A stretch of DNA of 64,000 nucleotides from Hyphomicrobiales bacterium (GCA_930633495.1 CAKNFJ010000001.1:2229001-2293000); one strand, 5' to 3'. Shown: positions 1 to 9,146, counted from the stretch's first letter. Made by a program: numbers and translations. Notes: generated by a model not told the origin, from the sequence alone.

Positions 1-974
1 CGCGGGCCGGCATCCCGGTTCTGCTCGTCGATATCGTGCCCGAGCATGTCGAGGCCTGCCGGACGCGCGGGCTCGCCATCACCGGCCCGGTCGAGGAATT
101 CCGGCAAGTGGTGCCCGCCGTGACCCCGGCCAAGCTGACCGGCCGCTATAGCCGCATCGTGCTCGCGGTGAAAGCCGGCGCGACGGAAGCCGCACTCGCG
201 GCGCTCACACCGCATCTGGCCGAGGACGGTTTCGTGCTTTCCGCCCAGAACGGGCTCAATGAGCTCGCCATCGCCAAGGCCGTCGGCGAGCGGCGGACCA
301 TGGGCTGCTTCGTCAATTTCGGCGCCGACTGGCTGGGTCCCGGCGAAATCCTCTACGGCAATCGCGGTGCGACGGTCGTCGGCGAGCTCGACGGGTCGAT
401 GAGCGAGCGCGTCATCGAGATGCACCGGCTCATGCGGCTGTTCGAGCCGGACGCGATCCTGACCGACAACATCTTCGGCTATCTCTGGGGCAAGCTGGCC
501 TATGGCGCGATGCTGTTCGGGACGGCGCTGACCGACGATTCGATGTCGGCGAACTTCGCCGATCTGCAGCGCCTGCCGGTCTGGCTCGCGCTCGGGCGCG
601 AGGTCGGCGCGGTCGCGGCCAGGCGCGGCGTCATTTCGCTCGGTTTCGGCGCGTTCGACCCGATGGTCTTCGCGCCGGGACGGCCGGAAGGCCCGCAGGT
701 CGAGACGATCAACTGGCTCGCCCATTACACCGCGCAGACGGCCAAGACCCATTCCGGCATCTGGCGCGATCTCGCCGTGCGCAAGCGCAAGACCGAGGTC
801 GATCCGCAGATCGGCGTCATCGCGACGCTCGGCCGCGAGGTCGGCGTGGCGACGCCGGCGCTGGAGACGCTGGTTTCACTGATCCACGACATCGAGGAAG
901 GCCGCCGCCGGATGGCCTTCGAAACGCTGAAGGTACTGATCGATCGATGCAGATCCGCTTCGACAACCGCGTAG
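1..974 (+). CDS. 2-dehydropantoate 2-reductase family protein (5' end outside the window)
   Basis: The frame is open to the window edge, and the first visible residues (AGIPVLLVDIV) already belong to the second strand of an N-terminal Rossmann fold, so the true start lies upstream. The remainder follows the ApbA/PanE pattern: a nucleotide-binding domain containing LVAK-like and SAQNGL segments, then a helical C-terminal domain with NIFGYLWGKLAYGAM, the region that carries the substrate-binding lysine in ketopantoate reductases. Family members reduce ketopantoate with NADPH, but many paralogues act on other 2-oxo acids. The last 28 bases overlap the following short-chain dehydrogenase gene, so the two are probably one operon for a small-molecule oxidation route rather than core pantothenate synthesis. 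The specific substrate is not known. Confidence 0.8.
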   Translation, partial: RAGIPVLLVDIVPEHVEACRTRGLAITGPVEEFRQVVPAVTPAKLTGRYSRIVLAVKAGATEAALAALTPHLAEDGFVLSAQNGLNELAIAKAVGERRTMGCFVNFGADWLGPGEILYGNRGATVVGELDGSMSERVIEMHRLMRLFEPDAILTDNIFGYLWGKLAYGAMLFGTALTDDSMSANFADLQRLPVWLALGREVGAVAARRGVISLGFGAFDPMVFAPGRPEGPQVETINWLAHYTAQTAKTHSGIWRDLAVRKRKTEVDPQIGVIATLGREVGVATPALETLVSLIHDIEEGRRRMAFETLKVLIDRCRSASTTA

Positions 975-1702
975 CTCTCGTCACCGGCGCGGCCCAGGGC
1001 ATCGGGCGTGCCATCGCGGCCGCATTGGCGCAGGCCGGTGCGCGCGTCCATCTCGTCGACATCGACGCCGACGGGGTGCGGGCGACAGCACAGGAGATCG
1101 GCGCGACCGGGCATGCCGCCGATCTCGGCTCGCCCGAGGCGGCGCAGGCGCTGGTCCACGACATCGTCGTAGCGGAGGGAAGGCTCGACCTTCTCGTCCA
1201 TGCCGCCGGCGGCGTACGCGGACAGGTCGGGCGGGCGATCGAGGAGATTTCGGAAGCGGACTGGCGCGTCATCTTCGCCGCCAATGTCGATGCCGCCTTC
1301 TTCCTGGCGCAGGCGGCGGCGCCCGCGATGAAGCAGGCCGGCTATGGCCGGATCGTGACGATCTCCTCGGGGGCGGGCTTGAGGCCGAGCCTTACCGGCA
1401 TCCAGGCCTATGCCAGCGCCAAGCATGCGCTGGTCGGGCTGACCAGGCAGCTCGCCTGGGAGTTCGGCCCGCACGGCATTACGGTGAATTCGGTGGCGCC
1501 GGGCTTCGTGCGCTCCAATCCGGCGACCGAGCGGCAATGGCAGAGCTATGGGCCGGAAGGACAGAAGCGCCTCGTCGAGAGCATCCACACCCGCCGGCTC
1601 GGCACGCCCGAGGATATCGCCAACGCGACGCTGTTCTTCCTGAGCGAGCAGGCCGGCTGGGTCAGCGGACAGGTGCTTTCGGTGGATGGCGGACGGTCGT
1701 AG
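947..1702 (+). CDS. SDR family NAD(P)-dependent oxidoreductase (FabG-like)
   Basis: This is a 251-residue classical short-chain dehydrogenase. The cofactor motif TGAAQGIGRA sits at residues 13-22, the structural NAG-like segment reads HAAGG near residue 87, and the catalytic YASAK is preceded by the serine pair in TISSGAG. The C-terminus closes with the usual SGQVLSVDGG. The start overlaps the upstream reductase gene by 28 bp in another frame, which indicates translational coupling. The family oxidises or reduces secondary alcohols and ketones. The substrate cannot be assigned here, but the pairing with a ketopantoate-reductase relative suggests a shared catabolic substrate. Confidence 0.85.
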   Translation: MQIRFDNRVALVTGAAQGIGRAIAAALAQAGARVHLVDIDADGVRATAQEIGATGHAADLGSPEAAQALVHDIVVAEGRLDLLVHAAGGVRGQVGRAIEEISEADWRVIFAANVDAAFFLAQAAAPAMKQAGYGRIVTISSGAGLRPSLTGIQAYASAKHALVGLTRQLAWEFGPHGITVNSVAPGFVRSNPATERQWQSYGPEGQKRLVESIHTRRLGTPEDIANATLFFLSEQAGWVSGQVLSVDGGRS

Positions 1703-1756
1703 CCGCTCGACGCTCCGTCACTCGCGGCAACCCGACAACGAGAAATGCGCGGGGAA

Positions 1757-1910
1757 CCCTCTCCCGGAGGGAGAGGGCAGAGTGAGGGGTAGGCCGTTGG
1801 ACGCCTAGCCGAAACCTGACCGCTGCCGCGGTGCTGCTGCACTCAACTGGTCCAGGGGCCTACACCTCACCCCTGCCCCTCTCCTTACGGGAGAGGGGGT
1901 CCCCGTGCGT
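1757..1910. repeat. Facing pair of CCCTCTCCC hairpin repeats
   Basis: Two related units lie tail to tail between convergent genes. The left unit is a perfect 9-bp hairpin (CCCTCTCCC, loop GGA, GGGAGAGGG at 1757-1777) followed by GAGGGGTAGGCC. The right unit at about 1857-1900 is the inverted, slightly diverged copy. A similar facing pair occurs at 38.88-39.04 kb. This looks like a dispersed REP/BIME-type element that may also end transcription from either side. Confidence 0.6.
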
Positions 1911-1939
1911 GCTGTGGATGGCTGGAGGCCCGAATCGCC

Positions 1940-2374
1940 TCAGCCGCAATTCGCCTGATCAGCCGGCTGATCGGCGCCGACCATCCAGTTCGTGCCGAAG
2001 CGATCGACCAGCATGCCGAAGCGCGGCGACCAGAAGGTCTCGGCCATCGGCATGGTGATCTTGGCCCCGCCTTCGGACAGGCCGGCGAAGATGCGCTCGG
2101 CCTCCTCCGGCGTCGGCACGCTGACGCTGACCGAGACCGAGCGCATCGGCCCGTCGCTGCGGTCCGGCGGCGCGTCGGACGCCATCAGCAACTGCCCTTC
2201 GATCTCGAGGCAGGCATGCAGGATCTTGTCGCGCCATTCCGCCGGGACGTGCTCCTCGGCCGGTGTGCCCTTGTGGTCCATCATGGCCTGGATCTTGCCG
2301 CCCAGAACCTTGTGGTAGTGGGTGAAGGCCTCGCGGCAATTGCCCTCGAACATCAGATAGGTCGACAATTTCAT
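1940..2374 (-). CDS. VOC family protein (PhnB/3-demethylubiquinone-9 3-methyltransferase-like)
   Basis: The protein has 144 residues and belongs to the PhnB-like branch of the vicinal-oxygen-chelate superfamily. It begins with MKLSTYLMFEGNCREAF, and its second half contains FWSPRFGMLVDRFGTNW, the typical end of the second beta-alpha-beta-beta-beta unit. The ATG at 2374 is chosen because a strong AGGAGGA ribosome site precedes it on the minus strand. The frame remains open further upstream, but without a site. It is the last gene of an ArsR/SRPBCC/DUF1579/VOC operon. The members of such operons are commonly found together, but the substrate is unknown. Confidence 0.8.
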   Translation of the reverse strand: MKLSTYLMFEGNCREAFTHYHKVLGGKIQAMMDHKGTPAEEHVPAEWRDKILHACLEIEGQLLMASDAPPDRSDGPMRSVSVSVSVPTPEEAERIFAGLSEGGAKITMPMAETFWSPRFGMLVDRFGTNWMVGADQPADQANCG

Positions 2375-2406
2375 CTCGTTTCCTCCTGGTTGGGACGTGA
2401 AAGCGT

Positions 2407-2889
2407 TCAGCGCTTGCGGTGGTATTGAGCGGCCATGAACTCGGTCCACTGACCATCGGGCCCGAGGGCGCGCGAGGTCAGGGTGCGATGGTCGGGCGAC
2501 AGGAAGGTTATGACGTCCTGATACTTCGCCATGGAGCCGTCGCCGGCCATGCTGGGCCCCTCGGTGTCGAGGACCAGCGATTTGCCATCGGCGGAGAGCG
2601 CGCCGTCATAAATCCACATCATCGTCATGATCGAGGCGACGAAGCTGCCGACGAAGCGGCCCTTGGCCGGGTCGAAGCCGAGCGTCATCAGGCTGGTGAC
2701 CGGCTTGCCGTCCGGGGAATCGCCCTGCCCCTCGCCGAGGGTCCAGAGCCCGCCGAGCGAGCGCACGCTCTCCGTGCCCTTCGAGGTGGAGGGCGGCTGA
2801 TCCGGCCCCATCGCGCAGGTCATCTCGGCGGTCCAGTCTCCAATCAGCTGATGGAGCCATTCATGCTCCTTCTGCGGTTCGCCCATCAT
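2407..2889 (-). CDS. DUF1579 domain-containing protein
   Basis: This 160-residue protein matches the DUF1579 family: an N-terminal HEWLHQLIGDWTAE block, a central segment including LGGLWTLGEGQ, and the closing beta-rich region ending in WTEFMAAQYHRKR. A good AGGAGAG site lies upstream of the ATGATG start. The family is predicted to form a lipocalin- or calycin-like barrel; no enzyme activity is established. It is transcribed with the SRPBCC gene upstream and the VOC gene downstream, so it probably helps to bind or modify the ligand that relieves ArsR repression (inference). Confidence 0.8.
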   Translation of the reverse strand: MMGEPQKEHEWLHQLIGDWTAEMTCAMGPDQPPSTSKGTESVRSLGGLWTLGEGQGDSPDGKPVTSLMTLGFDPAKGRFVGSFVASIMTMMWIYDGALSADGKSLVLDTEGPSMAGDGSMAKYQDVITFLSPDHRTLTSRALGPDGQWTEFMAAQYHRKR

Positions 2890-2940
2890 GGTTTCTCTCC
2901 TCTGGTTTTTCGTTCTCTGGGTGCTCGGGACTACACCGCC

Positions 2941-3486
2941 TCAGGCGGCACGCTCGGCCGTGGCCTTCATGGCCTTGAGGCCGGATTCGAAATCGCCGCC
3001 GACCATGCGGTCCATGTCCATGAAGACATGCATGATCTTGCCGATAAACGGCGTCGGACCGGTCATGGTCCAGGTCACGGCCGTCCCAGATCCTTGCGGC
3101 GTCAGCGCGAAGACGACGTCGTTATGCGCCTCGAACGGCTTGAGGAAATCGAGCTTGAGCCCGAGCTTGCCCGGCGCCTGCGCCTCGGTGATGCGCATGC
3201 TGCCCTCGCCGACATTCTTGTCGCCGGCCCAGGCATAGGTCGCGCCGACGCCGTTTGCAGCGCCGCCATAGCTGCGCTTCATCGCCGGGTCCTTCTTCTC
3301 CCAGGGCGACCACGCGCCCCAGGCCCTGAAATCGGCGATCAGCGCATAGACGCGCTCCGGCGGCGCGTTGATCGTGGCGGTCCGCGTGACCTGGAAGCTA
3401 TCGGGCTTGCGGGCGGCCAGGATCAGCACGACGGCGACCCCGGCCACGACGAGGCCGAGCAGACTGAGGAGAACGGTTTTGAGCAT
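2941..3486 (-). CDS. SRPBCC family protein with N-terminal membrane anchor
   Basis: The predicted product has 181 residues. An N-terminal hydrophobic helix (LLSLLGLVVAGVAVVLIL) is followed by a START/Bet v1-type domain that begins FQVTRTATINAPPERVYALI, the family's standard entry, and continues with WSPWEKKDPAMKRSYGG. The ATG at 3486 has an AGGTGACG site and is preferred over an ATG at 3543, which would overlap the upstream regulator by 17 bp. Such proteins bind hydrophobic ligands in a deep pocket. Placement directly after an ArsR regulator is a widespread arrangement. Confidence 0.8.
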   Translation of the reverse strand: MLKTVLLSLLGLVVAGVAVVLILAARKPDSFQVTRTATINAPPERVYALIADFRAWGAWSPWEKKDPAMKRSYGGAANGVGATYAWAGDKNVGEGSMRITEAQAPGKLGLKLDFLKPFEAHNDVVFALTPQGSGTAVTWTMTGPTPFIGKIMHVFMDMDRMVGGDFESGLKAMKATAERAA

Positions 3487-3526
3487 GAGCGTCACCTGCG
3501 AAAAGGCTGAAGGGGCCGTTTGAACG

Positions 3527-3874
3527 TCAAACGCCCGGTTCATCGGGTGGTTTCGTCTTGATCTCGCGCAGCATCACGTCCAGCCGGCCCAGGCTCTGGT
3601 TCCAGAAACGGCTGTAGTGCTCCAGCCATTCCGAAACGCCCTGCAAAGGGCCGGGGTCGAGCCGGCAAGGTCGCCATTGGGCTTCCTTCCCCCGCGTGAT
3701 CAGCCCGGCGCGCTCCAGTACCTTCAGGTGCTTCGAGACGGCCGGAAGGCTCATCGCGAAGGGTTCCGCCAGCTGCTTCACCGAAGTCTCGCCTTCCGAC
3801 AGCCGGGCCAGGATGGCGCGGCGCGTCGGATCGGCCAGGGCGGCAAAAGTCAGGCTGAGCGGGTCCGTCGACAT
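3527..3874 (-). CDS. ArsR/SmtB family transcriptional repressor
   Basis: This 115-residue winged-helix regulator begins with LTFAALADPTRRAILARLSEG, the hallmark of the metal-independent ArsR subgroup that accompanies SRPBCC genes. The recognition helix region reads FAMSLPAVSKHLKVLERAGL and is followed by the wing. There are no metal-binding cysteine pairs of the ELCVCDL type, so an organic or unknown signal is more likely than a metal. It heads the operon running down to the VOC gene, and a 30-bp near-perfect palindrome seven bases upstream of its start codon is the obvious operator. Confidence 0.87.
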   Translation of the reverse strand: MSTDPLSLTFAALADPTRRAILARLSEGETSVKQLAEPFAMSLPAVSKHLKVLERAGLITRGKEAQWRPCRLDPGPLQGVSEWLEHYSRFWNQSLGRLDVMLREIKTKPPDEPGV

Positions 3875-3880
3875 CGTATG

Positions 3881-3910
3881 AAACCGATCAGTTAATTAAC
3901 TAATCGGTTT
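3881..3910. promoter_or_regulatory. 30-bp palindromic operator upstream of the arsR-like gene
   Basis: The sequence has outer arms AAACCGAT and ATCGGTTT around a perfect 12-bp core AGTTAATTAACT, with one unmatched pair (C/A) between them. It is AT-rich in a GC-rich background and begins seven bases upstream of the repressor ATG. This fits autoregulation by a dimeric winged-helix repressor. Confidence 0.75.
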
Positions 3911-4034
3911 ACTAAAGCGATCCTCCCCGGCTGTCAACCGCCTTCCGGGACAGATTGTCCCCGGCCGCCGCCGGTTGTTGTCAGGAACCCGGAGGCACAG
4001 CTAGAACCGGTTGGCGAGGAGGATGCATCCGCTC

Positions 4035-5489
4035 ATGAGTTTCGAGACCGCAGCGACACCCGAGGCCGCCGTCGACCGGCTCGAACGGCTCTATGACGAC
4101 GCCCGCTCTGCGTTACGCGGCGACCTGCAGCGCTTCTTCGACACCGGGCAGGCACCGACCGTCGAGGAGCGCGAGCGCTATCGCTATCCGATGCTGCGCG
4201 TGACCTATGAGCCGTCGAAGCTGCCGGCGGCGACGCGGCGCGGCTACGCCAAGTTCGCCGCGCCTGGCATCTATTCGACCACGGTGACCCAGCCGGCCGA
4301 GTTCCGGGCCTATCTGCTCGACCAGCTCCGGCCGCTCGTCGCCGAATACGGCGCGACGATCGAGACCGGCATCAGCACGCAGGAGATTCCCTATCCCTAC
4401 GCGATCGAGGGCGGGGACGAACTCGGACGCGGGACGATCACGGCCACCGAACTCGCGCGCCATTTCCCCACGCCGCTGCTCGCCCTGGTCGGCGACGAGA
4501 TCGCGGACGGGACCTACGACCTTGTCGAGGGCGAACCACGCCCGCTGTCCCTGTTCGACGCGGTCAGGGTCGATTATTCCCTGCGACGCCTGATGCATTA
4601 CACCGGCACGGACTGGCGGGCGGTGCAGCCCTGGGTTCTGCTGACCAATTATCACCGCTATGTCGACCAGTTCGTCCGGCTCGGCCTCGCCGAGATCGAG
4701 GCCGGCACCGCCGAGGCGCTGGTCGCGCCCGGCGGCATCCGCATCGACAAGGACGGCATCGATGTTTCGGCGGCAGAACGGGTGATGTCGGCGCCCTGGC
4801 ACCGTTTCCAGATGCCGGCCTATCACCTCATTCGGAAAAGCGGCGAGGGCGTGACCCTGGTCAATATCGGCGTCGGTCCCTCCAACGCGAAGAACATCAC
4901 CGACCATCTCGCGGTGCTGAGGCCCAATTGCTGGCTGATGGTCGGCCATTGCGGGGGCCTGCGCCAGACCCAGATCATCGGCGACTACGTCCTCGCCCAT
5001 GCCTATCTCCGGCAGGACCGCATCCTCGACGACCTCGTGCCGCCGGATATCCCGATTCCGGCGCTGGCCGAAGTCCAGGTCGCGCTGCAGGAGGCTGCGG
5101 CCGAGATCACCGGCGAGAAGGGCGACCAGCTGAAGCAGCGGCTGCGCACCGGCACGGTCGTGACCCAGGACGACCGCAACTGGGAACTGCAATGGACCAA
5201 GGAGCGCCGGCGCATCAATCTCTCGCGCGCCATCGCGGTCGACATGGAATCCGGCACCATCGCGGCGCAAGGCTACCGCCTGCGCGTGCCCTACGGCACG
5301 CTGCTCTGCGTCTCCGACAAGCCGCTCCATGGCGAGATCAAGCTGCCCGGCGCCGCCAACGCCTTCTATGAGCGCGCCGTCGGCGAGCATCTGCGGATCG
5401 GGCTCGCCGCGCTGGAGAAGCTGAAGGAAGCGGGCTCGGCCATCCATTCGCGCAAGCTCAGGAGCTTCGACGAGCCGCCGTTCAGGTAA
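4035..5489 (+). CDS. amn: AMP nucleosidase
   Basis: The protein has about 484 residues, the normal length for AMP nucleosidase, which hydrolyses AMP to adenine and ribose 5-phosphate. An N-terminal Amn-specific domain (AVDRLERLYDDARSAL ... RYRYPMLRVTYEP) precedes a nucleoside-phosphorylase-like catalytic domain. That domain contains NIGVGPSNAKNITDHLAVLRP, the VGHCGGLRQTQIIGDYV block and VDMESGTIAAQGYR, which carries the ribose-binding methionine-glutamate. The ATG at 4035 is chosen because the GAGGAGG site at 4016-4022 abuts the earlier ATG at 4023 with no spacer. A TTG at 4011 also remains open. It is monocistronic, with a two-hairpin repeat just downstream. Confidence 0.9.
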   Translation: MSFETAATPEAAVDRLERLYDDARSALRGDLQRFFDTGQAPTVEERERYRYPMLRVTYEPSKLPAATRRGYAKFAAPGIYSTTVTQPAEFRAYLLDQLRPLVAEYGATIETGISTQEIPYPYAIEGGDELGRGTITATELARHFPTPLLALVGDEIADGTYDLVEGEPRPLSLFDAVRVDYSLRRLMHYTGTDWRAVQPWVLLTNYHRYVDQFVRLGLAEIEAGTAEALVAPGGIRIDKDGIDVSAAERVMSAPWHRFQMPAYHLIRKSGEGVTLVNIGVGPSNAKNITDHLAVLRPNCWLMVGHCGGLRQTQIIGDYVLAHAYLRQDRILDDLVPPDIPIPALAEVQVALQEAAAEITGEKGDQLKQRLRTGTVVTQDDRNWELQWTKERRRINLSRAIAVDMESGTIAAQGYRLRVPYGTLLCVSDKPLHGEIKLPGAANAFYERAVGEHLRIGLAALEKLKEAGSAIHSRKLRSFDEPPFR

Positions 5490-5502
5490 GTCAAAGGAAG
5501 GG

Positions 5503-5600
5503 CGTCATGCTCGGGCTCGACCCTAGCATCTCAGGACGAGGAGGCGCCTCTTCCTGCCTGAGATTCTCGGGTCGAAGCTGCACTTCGCCCGAGAATGACG
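5503..5600. repeat. Paired-hairpin intergenic repeat, copy A
   Basis: The element starts CGTCATGCTCGGG and ends CCCGAGAATGACG, so the whole unit is an imperfect inverted repeat made of two hairpins separated by a GC-rich spacer. Related units lie at 8958-9050 and 9942-10024, and a half unit lies at 39079-39099. All are intergenic. This is a dispersed REP/BIME-like family. Confidence 0.7.
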
Positions 5601-5614
5601 GCCAAGGGCTCGCC

Positions 5615-7171
5615 TCAGCCGAACACCCCGTAAGCCAGCAAACCCGCGATCACCCAGAGCGCGATATTGCCCCAACGGTTGCGCCGGGCCTCCGCGCGCC
5701 CGATCGCCTCGACGCTGCGCTCGTCGAGCACGAAACCGTTGCGCGAGGCGTCTTCCAACTGACCGAGCACGCGCTGGGCACGGCCGATCGTGTCGGGCAG
5801 TGCGGCAAGCGAACCGAGCAGCGAATGGGCGCCGCGCCCGGCCTCCTGCAACCGCCCGATCGGGCCGAGATTGGCGGTGATCCAGTCGCGCACGACGGGA
5901 TCGGCCGTGCCCCACATGTCGAGATGCGGATCGAGCGAACGGGCGACGCCCTCGACCACCACCATCGTCTTCTGCAGCATGACGAGCTCGGTGCGCGTCG
6001 CCATGTCGAACATGCCGGTGATCTCGAAGAGCAGGGTCAGGACCTTGGCCATCGAGATCTGGTCGGCGCGCTTGTCGTGGATCGGCTCGCCAACGGCACG
6101 GATCGCCTGGGCGAAATCCTCGACGTCATGATGGGCCGGGACATAGCCGGCCTCGAAATGCACCACCGCGACACGGCGATAGTCGCGTGTGATGAAGCCG
6201 AGCAGGATCTCGGCGAGGAAGCGCCGCTCCTTCAGGCCGAGGCGGCCCATGATGCCGCCGTCGACCGCGACGAGACGTCCTTCCGCATCGACGAAGAGGT
6301 TTCCGGGATGCATGTCGGCGTGGAAGAAGCCGTCGCGGATCGCGTGCTTCAGGAAGGATTGGATGATCTTGCGGGCAAGCTCCGGCAGATCGTGGCCGGC
6401 GGCGCGTAGGCCCTCGACATCGGAGAGACGCACGCCGTCGATCCACTCGTCGACCAGCATCTCGCGTGCGGTCAGCTGCCAATCCGGCTCCGGCACGCGG
6501 AAATCGGCGTCTTCCTTGGTATTCTCGGCGAATTCAGAGAGGGCGGCCGCTTCGAGCCGGAGGTCCATTTCCATCGCGACCGAGCGCGCCAGCGTCTCGA
6601 CGACGCCGGTGAAGCGCAGGCGGCGCGCCTCGGCGGAACGCTGCTCGGCCTGCTCGGCACCGAAGCGCATCGCCGCCAGATCGCGGTTGAAACGGTCGCG
6701 GATGCCGGGACGCAGGACCTTCACCGCGACCTCGCGGCCATCCTTCAGCCGGGCGCGATGGACCTGCGCGATCGAGGCGGCCGCCACCGGTTGGCTGAAT
6801 TCCGGGAACAGCGTCTCCAGCGGAACACCATGTGCCGCCTCGACGATGGCACGCGCCTCGGCCATCGGGAAGGCCGGCATCCGGTCCTGCAGGGCCGAGA
6901 GATCCTCGGCGATCTTCATGCCGACGACATCGGGCCGCGTCGCGAGGAACTGGCCGAACTTGACGTAGGACGGCCCGAGCCGGGTCAGCGCCGCCGCGAG
7001 CCGTGTCGCGGAGGAGCCGGCCCCGCGGCGCTCGATCAGCCGGCCCATGCGGATCAGGCCACGCGCCAGCGGCGGCAGCACGGAAGGGTCGACCAGCGCC
7101 AGCGCGCCCTCGCGCGCCAGCACGAAGCCGACGCGCGCGCCGCGCAGCATGTGGAAGAAGGAGGAGATCAT
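5615..7171 (-). CDS. ubiB: UbiB family kinase-like protein of ubiquinone biosynthesis
   Basis: The product has 518 residues and belongs to the ABC1/ADCK/UbiB atypical kinases, which support coenzyme Q synthesis at the inner membrane. The diagnostic KxGQ motif is K71-F-G-Q74, the alanine-rich loop replacing the kinase P-loop reads AAAS at 130-133, and the conserved lysine is K151 in VAVKVLRPG. The catalytic-loop and metal segments follow as FFHADMHPGN and VAVDGG. A hydrophobic helix at residues 500-518 provides the membrane anchor. It lies 16 bp after ubiE in the same direction, so the two are one operon for ubiquinone synthesis. Confidence 0.92.
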   Translation of the reverse strand: MISSFFHMLRGARVGFVLAREGALALVDPSVLPPLARGLIRMGRLIERRGAGSSATRLAAALTRLGPSYVKFGQFLATRPDVVGMKIAEDLSALQDRMPAFPMAEARAIVEAAHGVPLETLFPEFSQPVAAASIAQVHRARLKDGREVAVKVLRPGIRDRFNRDLAAMRFGAEQAEQRSAEARRLRFTGVVETLARSVAMEMDLRLEAAALSEFAENTKEDADFRVPEPDWQLTAREMLVDEWIDGVRLSDVEGLRAAGHDLPELARKIIQSFLKHAIRDGFFHADMHPGNLFVDAEGRLVAVDGGIMGRLGLKERRFLAEILLGFITRDYRRVAVVHFEAGYVPAHHDVEDFAQAIRAVGEPIHDKRADQISMAKVLTLLFEITGMFDMATRTELVMLQKTMVVVEGVARSLDPHLDMWGTADPVVRDWITANLGPIGRLQEAGRGAHSLLGSLAALPDTIGRAQRVLGQLEDASRNGFVLDERSVEAIGRAEARRNRWGNIALWVIAGLLAYGVFG

Positions 7172-7187
7172 GCCGCCGCAGCCAGCA

Positions 7188-7949
7188 TCACAGCTTCCAG
7201 CCGGAATGCAGCGCCACGACGCCGCCCGTCATCGGCGTGAACTTTGCCCGGCGGAAGCCGGCATCCTCGATCATGTTCGCGAAGGCCTGCGGCTTGGGAA
7301 ACTTGCGGATCGATTCGACGAGATACTGGTAGGGTTCCGCCTCGCCGGTCACCATCCGGCCCATCGGCGGGATGACCTTGAAGGAATAGGTCTCGTAGAT
7401 CTTGTCGAGCAGCGGCACGTCGACATGGCTGAATTCGAGGCAGAGGAAGCGCCCGCCGCGCTTCAGCACGCGATAGGCCTCGGCCAGCGCCTTGTCGATG
7501 CGCGGCACGTTCCGGATGCCGAAGGCGATGGTGTAGCAATCAAAATGGTTGTCCGGTAGGCCGAGCTCCTCGGCATTACCCTGGACGAAGCGGATGCGGT
7601 CATCCTCCGGGAAGCGCTTGTCGGCACGCTCGCGCCCGACGCGCAGCATGTCGGCGTTGATGTCGAGCACCGTCACATCGGTTTGCGGGCCGCCGGCCTC
7701 CAGCACCGAGAAGGCGACATCGCCCGTGCCACCGGCGACGTCGAGATGGTGGAAGGGCCGGTCCTTGGCCGGGTTGATCGCGGTCAGCAGCGCGCTCTTC
7801 CAGGCCCGGTGCAGGCCGCCCGACATCAAATCGTTCATCAGGTCGTAGCGGTTGGCGACCTTGTGGAAGACGTCGTCGACCTTGGCCTGCTTCTCGGCGA
7901 GCTTCACCGTCTCGAAGCCGAAATGGGTGGTGTCGGAAGCTGCTGTCAC
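7188..7949 (-). CDS. ubiE: Bifunctional demethylmenaquinone/2-octaprenyl-6-methoxy-benzoquinol methyltransferase
   Basis: This is a class I SAM-dependent methyltransferase for the C-methylation step of ubiquinone synthesis. SAM motif I reads [12 protein letters not shown], the UbiE signature [17 protein letters not shown] lies near the N-terminus, and [20 protein letters not shown] follows. The GTG at 7949 gives 253 residues, close to the usual 251-258. The frame is open to a TTG at 8000, which would add 17 non-conserved residues, so the start is my choice rather than proven. It is divergent from mutM and co-directional with ubiB. Confidence 0.9.
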   Translation of the reverse strand: MTAASDTTHFGFETVKLAEKQAKVDDVFHKVANRYDLMNDLMSGGLHRAWKSALLTAINPAKDRPFHHLDVAGGTGDVAFSVLEAGGPQTDVTVLDINADMLRVGRERADKRFPEDDRIRFVQGNAEELGLPDNHFDCYTIAFGIRNVPRIDKALAEAYRVLKRGGRFLCLEFSHVDVPLLDKIYETYSFKVIPPMGRMVTGEAEPYQYLVESIRKFPKPQAFANMIEDAGFRRAKFTPMTGGVVALHSGWKL

Positions 7950-8062
7950 GGTCGGGCCGGCCTTGTGCAAATCTGTCTTGTATTCGCGTGAGCCGATCAA
8001 TAGCCAAAGGCGGCGGGCTTGTCGCGGGCCCTCTCGACGCAGGCTTTACGAAGGTCTTTGAC

Positions 8063-8950
8063 ATGCCGGAGCTCCCCGAGGTCGAAACCGTCCGGCGCGG
8101 GCTGGAGCCCGCCATGCTGGGCGAGCGTTTCGCACGCGTCGAACAGCGCCGACCGGACCTGCGCTTTCCGCTGCCCGAGCGTTTCGCCGAGCGCCTGACC
8201 GGGCGGCGGATCGAGGCCCTGTCGCGGCGGGCGAAGTACCTCGTCGCCGATCTCGACGATGGCGAAGCCTTGATCATGCATCTGGGCATGAGCGGACGCT
8301 TCATCGTCGAGGCGCCCGGCACGCCACCGACCGAGCCCGGCTCCTATTATAATGAGATCGGCCGGCACCTGATCCACGACCATGTCGTGTTCGAGATGGG
8401 GACGGGTGCGCGCGTCACTTACAACGACGTGCGCCGCTTCGGTTTCATGGACCTCGTGCCGCGCGCCGAGCTCGCAGCCTCGAAGCATTTTGCCGGCATG
8501 GGCATCGAACCGCTCGGCAACGAGCTTTCCGGCGAAACGCTTGCCAAGCTGTTTTCGGGCAAGATCGCGCCGCTGAAGGCCGCGCTGCTCGACCAGCGGC
8601 TCGTGGCGGGCCTCGGCAATATCTATGTCTGCGAGGCGCTGTTCCGCGCCGGACTTCATCCAGAAGCGGAAGCCGGAACGATCGCGACGCCGACCGGCCG
8701 GCCGCGCGACAAGGCACACGAACTCGCCCGCATCATCCGCGAGGTGCTGGAGGAGGCGGTCGCCGCCGGCGGCTCGACCTTGCGCGACTTCGCCCATGCC
8801 GACGGCTCGCTCGGCTATTTCCAGCACCGTTTCCGGGTCTATGACCGCGAGGGGGAGACCTGCGTCACGCCGGGCTGCGGCCAGCCGGTGAAGCGGCTGG
8901 TGCAGTCGGGCCGGTCGACCTTCTATTGCGAGAGCTGCCAGAGGCGGTAA
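8063..8950 (+). CDS. mutM: Bifunctional DNA-formamidopyrimidine glycosylase/AP lyase
   Basis: The start is fixed by the invariant MPELPEVET. After removal of Met, the N-terminal proline is the nucleophile and the next glutamate the proton donor for excision of 8-oxoguanine and Fapy lesions. The body contains [12 protein letters not shown] and the helix-two-turn-helix region [18 protein letters not shown]. It ends in the zinc finger CVTPGC...YCESCQRR, with four cysteines. The length is 295 residues, normal for the family. The gene diverges from ubiE, an arrangement common in alphaproteobacteria. Confidence 0.95.
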   Translation: MPELPEVETVRRGLEPAMLGERFARVEQRRPDLRFPLPERFAERLTGRRIEALSRRAKYLVADLDDGEALIMHLGMSGRFIVEAPGTPPTEPGSYYNEIGRHLIHDHVVFEMGTGARVTYNDVRRFGFMDLVPRAELAASKHFAGMGIEPLGNELSGETLAKLFSGKIAPLKAALLDQRLVAGLGNIYVCEALFRAGLHPEAEAGTIATPTGRPRDKAHELARIIREVLEEAVAAGGSTLRDFAHADGSLGYFQHRFRVYDREGETCVTPGCGQPVKRLVQSGRSTFYCESCQRR

Positions 8951-8957
8951 CCACCCG

Positions 8958-9050
8958 CGTCATTCTCGGGCTTGGCCCGAGAATCTCGGGCCGTAAGGGC
9001 AAGGGAGCCTCCTCTTGCATGAGATGCTCGGGTCAAGCCCGAGCATGACG
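8958..9050. repeat. Paired-hairpin intergenic repeat, copy B
   Basis: The element is bounded by CGTCATTCTCGGG and GAGCATGACG. Each half forms its own hairpin (CTCGGGC-TTGG-CCCGAG and GCTCGGG-TCAAG-CCCGAGC). It is closely related to copies A and C and lies eight bases after the mutM stop codon, so it may also serve as a transcription end. Confidence 0.75.
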
Positions 9051-9146
9051 CGCTCTTGATCCCATGCGCGGATGTGTTGAACACGCATGGACCGCCGTCC
9101 ACACCCCCGCTAAAGCTGGCGGCACAGGAGCATCCGGGAGGCCGCC

